Below are positions 56,857 to 64,000 of a DNA stretch of 64,000 nucleotides, piece by piece. Within the stretch, counting starts at the first letter, position 1, and every line of letters starts with the position of its first letter. The notes under the pieces were generated by a model. The model saw only the letters and a list, made by a program, of their open reading frames with translations, did no database searches and was not told the origin of the DNA. This DNA comes from Panaeolus papilionaceus (taxonomy: Eukaryota > Basidiomycota > Agaricomycetes > Agaricales): contig JADNRZ010000020.1 of assembly GCA_015501605.1 (NCBI GenBank), positions 868,001 through 932,000 of the forward strand. The letters are read 5' to 3'. A program made the position numbers and the translations under genes.

Positions 56857-58814
56857 TGTGCAGTAGTGACAATGATGCTGGGAGCACGCCTACTCTGCTT
56901 TTAAAAGCCAAATTGTCGCGATCCTGCATCGAGGCCGTGGAGTATCTGGATAATTCAAATAGGTCTCATGCACTGCACATCTACCTACTAGCATCTTAAT
57001 TCTAAATGTCCGAGTTCAGAATAACCAGTCGATTCTGTGTATTTCTCTCTTCAACTCCAGCAGTCTCCGATCCACATCTGGCACGTGTCCTGCCTATTAC
57101 ATGTATGATAACAGCGAAACGATATATCACATTGATGGTGAAGTCCACTACGGTATCGCACATAACACGCCCCACATCAGAACAATAAGGTGCTGCAGAC
57201 GAGCTGGAAACATGTATACATTTTTGTTGCGGCAACTTTGACGCCTTTCAGAACGACCCCATATGTTCCCAAATGTCTACTCAGGGAGGGTCCGGAAGGA
57301 AGTTAAGTTGTTAGATTTTATTGTTCAGTGGGTATTTTGACATCAAGGGGCTCAAACACTATCTACACTCCAAAACTTCAGAGCGAAAGATTTGGTAGAA
57401 ATCCTGTTCTAGCTGTATCTTATCTTAACAACGAGTGACACCCACAATTAAGGTGCATGTTGCCAAGACATAATTTTGCGTAATGAGCTAGCCTTTCGCC
57501 CCTAATTAGCTGACTGTGCTTCAAGCTTCAAGCTTCAAACAATAGTTCACAAGTGGGCTCTCATCAGCAACCTGCTAATTCCGCAGTCCATCGAGGTAGA
57601 CATAATATGACAGTTCTGGACAGCACAAGTATAACTTTTTATTGTGCATTGGGTGCTCTGCGGCCAACTTTGCGGCTCATGACCTCGGTTCGAGGTTCCC
57701 TCCGGTGTCTTAAACTTAATTAAAGTCACTGAGACAAGGACTATTTCTCGTGACGGTTCGCAGCTCTTGTAGTAAATACAGACAACTCGGATAACCGTAG
57801 TTAACTAGTGTCGAACCTTAGGTTTCAAGCCTTTCTGCCAAGAGTCTCCGAATACTCCTCCCGTTAAACCATTTTGTGCATAAAAAGGTCTGTTACACTT
57901 GGGACGGTTGACTCGCCGATGGTTCAGCGGGGGTAACGTTCGCACGTAGTACAGAGTGCTCCGTGAAATTTGTCCACTACAACATCTCAATGGGTCGGGA
58001 TGTACATACCTGGTGGGACGCAGCTCTTGATGTGCTTATGTCCCAGTCATTATCGTCTCAACTCCCACACACCATAAAGCCGACGACAACAGTGACCTTC
58101 CCAAGCTCGACATTTTCAAATAAAAGTCAACGGACCGACAAACACCGTCCAACCTTCTCTTTTTTGGCGAGGAATCGAAGAAGTTCCATAAGAGGAGGAG
58201 GATCGCTCTAAAAAGCTCTTGCTCACATACAGCGCGTGCGACACGAACCAGCCCAGGGCTGATATGTACTCACACGACCAGTACGCCCTCGCATTGGAAT
58301 AATCAACCCCAAAATTGGAACGGCGAACTGAGCAGTTTTGTTGGTCTTGTGCCCCATATACATTCCAAAAACACAAACCAATACATAACCAGAGTGTTTT
58401 TGGAATGTCGATAAGCACTTGCAAACAGGTATAAATCTGGGGTTGAAACAGGGAAAGTCGGTATCAATGTGGGCGAGCCGTCCAATCCAATTTTAATGCG
58501 GGTAGATTTCCGACAGATGAGAAAGGGCAAGGGATAAGGTGGTATCGATGCACGTTTGTTGCGAGCTATTGTGCTCCGTTTGGGCATTAGAAGGGATATT
58601 AATAGGATCCTCGACTGCGGCTTGGTTGGGTGAAGCTAGATGAAGGCGTGCATATGAGCGATTTATCTGGCCCTAGAAAAGTCAAGCAAAAAGCTTTGCT
58701 GTCCACATCGTCAAAATCCGACCGAGATGAGGGATATTTCGGAGAATCCGGATCTATTGAGATCTATTGCCACCTTGATGTCTCTATGTTAATATGGTAT
58801 GATATAAGTTACTG
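56857..58814. other. Intergenic with a dispersed-repeat copy
   Basis: About 2 kb without a supported gene. A 61-codon minus-strand ORF (57805-57990) is unrecognised. The interval 58260-58565 is a repeat copy. Confidence 0.45.
58260..58565. repeat. Dispersed repeat copy Z
   Basis: Blocks TACTCACACGAC, TTGTTGGTCTTGTGCCC, GGAATGTCGATA and GATGCACGTTTGTTGCG in the same order as copy X. It also contains a local palindrome (CCAAAAACAC / GTGTTTTTGG, 58370-58405). Confidence 0.45.
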
Positions 58815-60592
58815 TTACAAGTTCGCCCGTGTTAGTGTAATTTCCCCGTAGTTTGTCGCGAAAAGGTAGGTCAGATACGATTGTACATCTTCAGCTGTGG
58901 GATCACACACGTTGTTAGCAAGTTAGCCGGCACAACATGGGATTTCAATAGGGCTTACCAAGCTCCAAAGGTGCTTCTTGCGGTATCTATTAAACGGCAC
59001 ACGATCAGCCAAAATACGCACGTTAACAAAGCACGCGGCAATTTAAATGAAAGGTTGAACACGCACGAGATGACCCCCGCCTATGATCCTTGTATTTGTT
59101 GAATTTGCGGGTCTGAGCCAGACGCGTTTCTCAGCAGTTCCAGGGCCACCTAGCTCAGGTGCACCAGGTTTTCCTGGCATAATCCATCGCATCGGAATCC
59201 GAGGGTCAAGGTTTCGTAGTTGGTCGTAGACCTCGTGCTCTGTGTGGACCTCGGCGAAAACAACGGCTTCTTGGACGGGTGGCATTTTAAGCCTAATATT
59301 GGGTCGGGATTTGTCGTCGGTTGAGGGATAGGTACCATAAGAGATGTAGAGTTGGAGAACAGCGGGATCCCAGGCGCTGAAGAAAGGGTTTTTGGAAAAC
59401 ACTTCAATGGCTTCTTCTCTGTGTTGGATCGTTTCAGAAAGCATGCAAAGAGGCGATTAAGTTTAATGGTTAAGATATATATATATATATATTATCAGTA
59501 CTTACGGAGAGGACCATTGATCACGTCGGCTTAATGCACCAAGAGCAAGATCATTGTGACCAGCTACAGGTCTGCGAATACCTGGCGCAATGATGACGGG
59601 GTCTATGAGCATGAGGGATTTGAACAGGATTGGGTGCATCAGAGCCGCAAGTGCCCTGTTATCAAATTACAGCGTTACTATGGGATCGTATTCACAAAAG
59701 AAAATTATCAACTACTCACGACGTGCATCCACCATAAGAATGACCGATGGCAATCAATTGACGTTCTGAGAACCCTCGCTCCAGTCTTTGGTTAGTTTCC
59801 TCTAAAGAAAGCCGAGGAAGGTGTACAGAAAGAGTAGCAGTTGATCGTGTGGGCAAGAAGTGTGTAAAGAAGTTGACGATATCGCGAGCATTGTCCTGCC
59901 AGTCAACTATAAAACAAAACCTATTGGGTCAATGATGCAACTGAAAATAAATCGCCATTGCACACACAAATTCCAGATAGTGATGTGCTGTTTATTAAAG
60001 CAGCATCTCCGTGTTGAACTGACTCCCAGGCCCAAACTTCGTCAATCGATGCACCAGCTTTGGACGATAGTATATGTCCAAGGAAAGGCTCCCAGATCTT
60101 CAATTCAAAGAATGTATTAGCGAGTCACTCATAAACCGTGAAGCAAAGCTCAGATGTTTGTACCTCCTTTGGAAACCCATTTGCATGAGCGAGGAACAAT
60201 GTAACTCCTGTCTTGTTTGACTCGTTGAGCCCTTTCCTCAAGTACCGATTTACGACATTCCACAGGACTGAAGGATAGCCGTCGGTCACTTTGGAAGTCC
60301 TCAACGCGTCCAGCTCTTTCCTAATTTCAATCAATCGCTGCCGTTTCTGCTCTTTCGCAAGCGTATGATGAGGAAGTTCAGGAACCGGTGCTTGACGTGT
60401 TGTTCGCAGGTATGATGCGGGAAAAACGTGGGTGCTTAACGTGAAGGGTGCAGAGAAGCTTGGTTTACGAGGTGGTGAGGGAAGTCCAGGGTAGTCCAGG
60501 GGTTCAGGAGGTGGATATACAGGAAGGCATTTACGGATTTCAACTGGATCCCAGCTGAAAGGTGGTGGTTGCGGATAAGCATTGGGTTTCAT
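58815..60592 (-). CDS. Alpha/beta hydrolase, third paralog, possibly peroxisomal
   Basis: Seven exons (60164-60592, 59968-60097, 59720-59906, 59506-59655, 59067-59418, 58959-58986, 58815-58894) join in frame to 451 residues. A proline-rich N-terminal extension of about 130 residues precedes FLAHANGFPKE (oxyanion-loop region). IAIGHSYGG is the nucleophile elbow, and IIGGGHL the histidine motif. The intron directly after GGGHL is at the same place as in the tandem hydrolases at 1-3566, showing common ancestry. The C-terminus ANL is a weak PTS1-like end. Substrate unknown. Confidence 0.85.
59476..59492. repeat. TA microsatellite in an intron
   Basis: Short (AT)n run within the fourth intron of the hydrolase gene at 58815-60592. 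Confidence 0.7.
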
Positions 60593-62949
60593 GCTGCTGG
60601 GATTTGGGTTTAAGATGGGTTGTGAAGAGGTAAATAAATGTTAAATCGTACCTGGTCGCCTTTTGGTCGATGGACAACTCTCCTAGAAGAATGTGGTACC
60701 GGAACAAGATTGGAATTATGAGCAGGAGCGTGATATCAAAGAACACTTCAATACCACGGATTTTCACGTGGCCGGTAGGGGAAATAACAGGAATTCAATT
60801 GCCAAATACTACTGAGCATGCCCGAGGTGTATGTCAAAGATTCTTGAATGAAAAATGACTGCGAAATGTTGAAAAGGAAAGCATGTTGGGTGGTTAACCA
60901 TGATGGTATGAGAAACACTAATGTAGGCAGTGGCGACTTACCCCAGACCCCAATTCAATCTGATCGGCGTTATCCGAACTTCGCTGAACTTGAACTAACT
61001 CAGACAGCAATACAATGGGTTCAGTTCATCATTGGTTCAAAACTCGCATCCGCCTCAGTTGTGAATTTAAATGCCAGGGACCTCTGATGAAAAAACAGTG
61101 GTCACTAGCAAAGGGTGGTCCACTGCTAAAACTAGAGTTAGACTCAATAGTAACAGTGGTCCGAACGTGCATGAGTCGGATTCCAATTTTGTGGTAAGCG
61201 GTGGGACTATTCTACCAATACGATGCCGATGGTACTGTTTTTATCTATATCATATACTCCATAAATTCTGCTTTGAGACTGGCTGAACCTGAGGTGCTCG
61301 AGCTTTTGGCTACCGCGGACGAATGAACCCACGATTCAGGAGCAGGGATGTTGATCATTGAGGAGGTACTCATAGATATTGTAGTCTGTTATATCAAAGA
61401 ACGTTTGAGGCTGACAATGGCCGGGGTATGTGTGTGCTCACGCGACTACTTGGCTCGATAAACCCCTTTCAGGAGCGTACGCGTTTGTGGTCTTGTGCCG
61501 TCAATTTGGATTGCTGTTGAGATTGTACATTCATCACTTGGCATATTTAAGAGCAAGATCCGGGGCTTTGCGTTGTTGGTTTTAATCAGCTTACTCGACA
61601 ACGCCATTTGTGGGGTTCAACAGATTCAACGTGGATTCGTCGTGGAATCGGAGTTGTCGCTGGTGCTAGCGATGCACGTTTGTCGTTTTAAACTGCTAAA
61701 TATAACCGTGAACGGATCTGACGCCGGCTTTGTGAACTCGGCCCAGGTAGTGTATCAGACTTGTAATATTAATGCATTACAATAAAAAATATGCTCCATT
61801 CATATGGGTCGATATAGCAATTTGGGTAACTCCGTGGGACTCTTGAGAGGTCTGTTGGTTGCAGCCTCAGACGCTTGTTTGGATCTCGAGGATGTTCGTA
61901 CCCATAAGCTGAGATGAAGGGAAAGTATATGTCCCGCCTTGAATTAAGATTTTTGTCATGGTTCTGTAGAGAACCAATGCTTGATGCCCTCAGTCGCCCA
62001 ACGATAGATCTTTGACGCAACAAAATATTGATGGGCGCTTAATTGTTGGCCATCAGTATGAATGATGTTCAGATCGGGCAGTAAGTTCTAGAGCTAACGG
62101 ATTCCGAAAAATCCATTTGGACTCTAAATGGAATCCAATGGACAGATGGACTCGGATGGAATCATGTGGTGACGATGTGATGAGGCGCGTCTCAAACGCG
62201 TCGAATTTATCACATCCGGCCAGTGTTCTTTTGGGACTAACATTGTGAAATAAATAATTTGATTAATTCATATTCTAATTCAGTCAAATGTAACACTTGG
62301 CGATGTCTTTGTGGCATAGCTATCGGTTTCTATTGAAACATCAAGTCCAACGGCACTACTGGTTCAAATATCAAGGATGCCATGAGATTGTACACCCGCA
62401 GCCTAAAATGGCCGATGCGATGCAAAGCGGTAGTACACGGTGAGACGGAGGTAGCAGGGAGCAAGCGAGGACGGCTGGCTGTCAGGAGCTGGCGCTCTTT
62501 CCCATCAAAATATCCCGCCCGTGAACAGAATTCAAACAAGGTAGCTGGTGGAGCGTATTGGCAATTGTGTTCTGGCTGCTGGGCTTTTAGGGGATAAAAT
62601 CTTTGATGTGACACTACTCAGCAGCCTTCACGTACTAGTTGGGCGCTTGATCGTGTCATCGTGAACTGGAGGAACGTTCGATTGCGACAGCAAATATGTG
62701 GCATAATTTTAAACTCAAGACCCAATATTTTTAGCACCCCGCATGAGCAATAGGGTCCAAACTAGGGCCTACATAGACTCGGAGTCTGATCGTAATGTTC
62801 CCAGTTTTGCGGGTGGGCCTGGTCAGAATACTGGGTCACATAATCATATGTGGCTGTGCTAATTGGGACCAGAACTGAAACCGGTGTCTTTCTCTGCCAC
62901 CCCTTTGCACTCTATCTATCAACGCCTTGAACAAATCACACCAGCAAGC
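60593..62949. other. Intergenic with a dispersed-repeat copy
   Basis: No convincing gene in about 2.3 kb. 61430-61690 is a repeat copy, and near 62100-62160 there are short internally repetitive words (ATGGACTC/ATGGAATCC). Short ORFs lack motifs. Confidence 0.4.
61430..61690. repeat. Dispersed repeat copy Y
   Basis: Blocks GCTCACGCGACTACTT, GTTTGTGGTCTTGTGCC, CCGGGGCTTTGCG and GATGCACGTTTGTCG in the same order as copies X and Z. Confidence 0.5.
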
Positions 62950-63795
62950 ATGAATCCTGAGCTTTTAATCCGCCTGGCTAAACGAGGCAAAGCCTGGGGT
63001 TCACATGAACTTGCTGCATACAACATCCAAACAGAACAGCAAGATGCTGCTGCTTTTTTTGAAGTAGACCACGACAATCTCCCTGATCCTCATGTCCCCC
63101 CTGACCTCCTGGAGAAGCTTGAGGCCAAGGACATGACCAATCGTGAAGCCATCCTCACCACTAATGCCATGGACCTAGCAATGGGAGTGACACTCTCACC
63201 GGAGTCAGCTGTTGTTGACTTTGTACGCCGGATCTTTGATATGGTCAACTACTACTTCACTCGCAACACTTTGCTATGCTCCCGCAAGAACATCAAACTC
63301 ATGATCTGTGGAGTTGCCATGCATGCAAAAACAGATGTATGCTTGCAAACAATCTATGATGAAATCCTTCTCTTATTTCAGGAAGACAAACAGTACCTGA
63401 AGCATAGATATGACCCAGAGGCTCAACTCATTGCAGTAGCTATTGCAGCCTTCCAAAACAACAATGAAAAGCATGCTCTTGCCCATTTAGAGCCTCTCCA
63501 GCAGCGTTTATTCCCTGGATTTGTTATGGTTGGCACTGCCCCAGTATTCTACAAGATCTACATTACAAAGGAACTGGCGGATGCTGTCAAGTATGGCACA
63601 TTCCCCCCCACACCTACTGTTGTTCACTTCCATGTGCCTTCTGTTCCTCGCCCAGATCATCGCTTGAGTGAAGGAATGAAGCCTTTGGACAACCGTTGCA
63701 TTATACTTCGCTGTTTTGAACCACTCAAGAAATTCATTGTCCTAGATCCTGATCTGAAGGCTGCTATCCAAAGCAAATCATCACACCCCCTTTGA
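62950..63795 (+). CDS. Probable transposon-associated ORF, 3' part
   Basis: Open for 281 codons from the first ATG (62950), and open back to 62863, where an upstream stop or a possible acceptor (GGGACCAG, 62864-62871) lies, so an upstream exon may be missing. The protein is soluble, with AKRGKAWGSHELAAYN, VDFVRRIFDMVNYYFTRNTL, LQTIYDEILLLFQEDKQYL and KYGTFPPTPTVV. I recognise no catalytic motif. Codon use and context (isolated, intronless, at the edge of a gene-poor stretch) suggest a multicopy mobile-element ORF of Agaricomycetes, but this is inference. Confidence 0.45.
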   Translation: MNPELLIRLAKRGKAWGSHELAAYNIQTEQQDAAAFFEVDHDNLPDPHVPPDLLEKLEAKDMTNREAILTTNAMDLAMGVTLSPESAVVDFVRRIFDMVNYYFTRNTLLCSRKNIKLMICGVAMHAKTDVCLQTIYDEILLLFQEDKQYLKHRYDPEAQLIAVAIAAFQNNNEKHALAHLEPLQQRLFPGFVMVGTAPVFYKIYITKELADAVKYGTFPPTPTVVHFHVPSVPRPDHRLSEGMKPLDNRCIILRCFEPLKKFIVLDPDLKAAIQSKSSHPL

Positions 63796-64000
63796 TTTGT
63801 TAGTATGTGACACAAAAAGCAATGATTTTTGTAACTATATTTTTGTAAATGAGAGGGGACTATTCCCCAGACAAATCCAACTATGTGTTTCTGATTAAAA
63901 CTTTGTTCTGCACGGGAGAGATTAAGGACTTCGGCCCTCTCCCAGCTCAAGGCAGTACAAGGAAAAGGAGTGGTGCTTCAGGTCAGAGTGCTAGGTCCCA

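Noticed and set aside
1..64000. CRISPR arrays, bacterial operons or phage genes
   Set aside because: None seen; introns and gene families are fungal throughout.

Overview
This is nuclear DNA of a filamentous basidiomycete, almost certainly an Agaricomycete (mushroom-forming, plant-litter or wood-decaying type). The genes carry many 50-80 bp introns with GT..AG ends. They include class I hydrophobins, two GH7 cellobiohydrolases with C-terminal CBM1, DUF6533-type seven-helix proteins, F-box/LRR proteins, an aegerolysin relic and an arrestin-like protein. Gene identities rest on my own reading of motifs and exon joins; no database search was possible.

Layout. 1-4100: tandem peroxisomal-type alpha/beta hydrolase copies (one cut by the window edge, one broken, one intact). 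4220-6205: two nearly identical hydrophobin genes in a head-to-head inverted repeat, plus the 3' scrap of a third. 6490-7340: a decayed membrane-protein gene. 8281-10387: CDC20/Fizzy WD40 activator of the anaphase-promoting complex. 11035-12714 and 26879-28549: paired GH7 cellobiohydrolases. Between them lie two F-box-like genes (16051-19227) and three DUF6533-type membrane protein genes (20439-26470), with a 562-bp TA-flanked MITE at 22077-22638. 31106-32160: a divergent pair of small genes, one encoding a Cys-rich tail protein. 32660-50243: mostly F-box/LRR family members (four intact, two decayed), interrupted by a broken aegerolysin gene, the conserved recyclin/RCY1 gene (37329-40785, ending in a CaaX box) and a block of nested mobile DNA (41540-45240). 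51759-53264: bHLH regulator. 54697-56856: arrestin-like gene with an 18-nt microexon. 58815-60592: a third, divergent alpha/beta hydrolase. 62950-63795: 3' part of a probable transposon-associated ORF.

How it fits together. Conserved housekeeping genes (CDC20, RCY1, bHLH, arrestin-like) sit as single copies between fast-evolving families that multiply by local duplication: hydrolases, hydrophobins, cellulases, DUF6533 proteins and F-box proteins. The secreted or surface products (hydrophobins, cellobiohydrolases) fit growth on plant polymers. The F-box-like proteins would act as SCF substrate receptors, and RCY1 and the arrestin-like protein are expected in membrane trafficking.

The most unusual structures are two abutting elements with identical termini but unrelated interiors (41540-44206), a fold-back element with 316-bp arms and a 38-bp loop nested in the second one (42690-43359), and the mirror-image hydrophobin pair whose identity stops at the TATA box.
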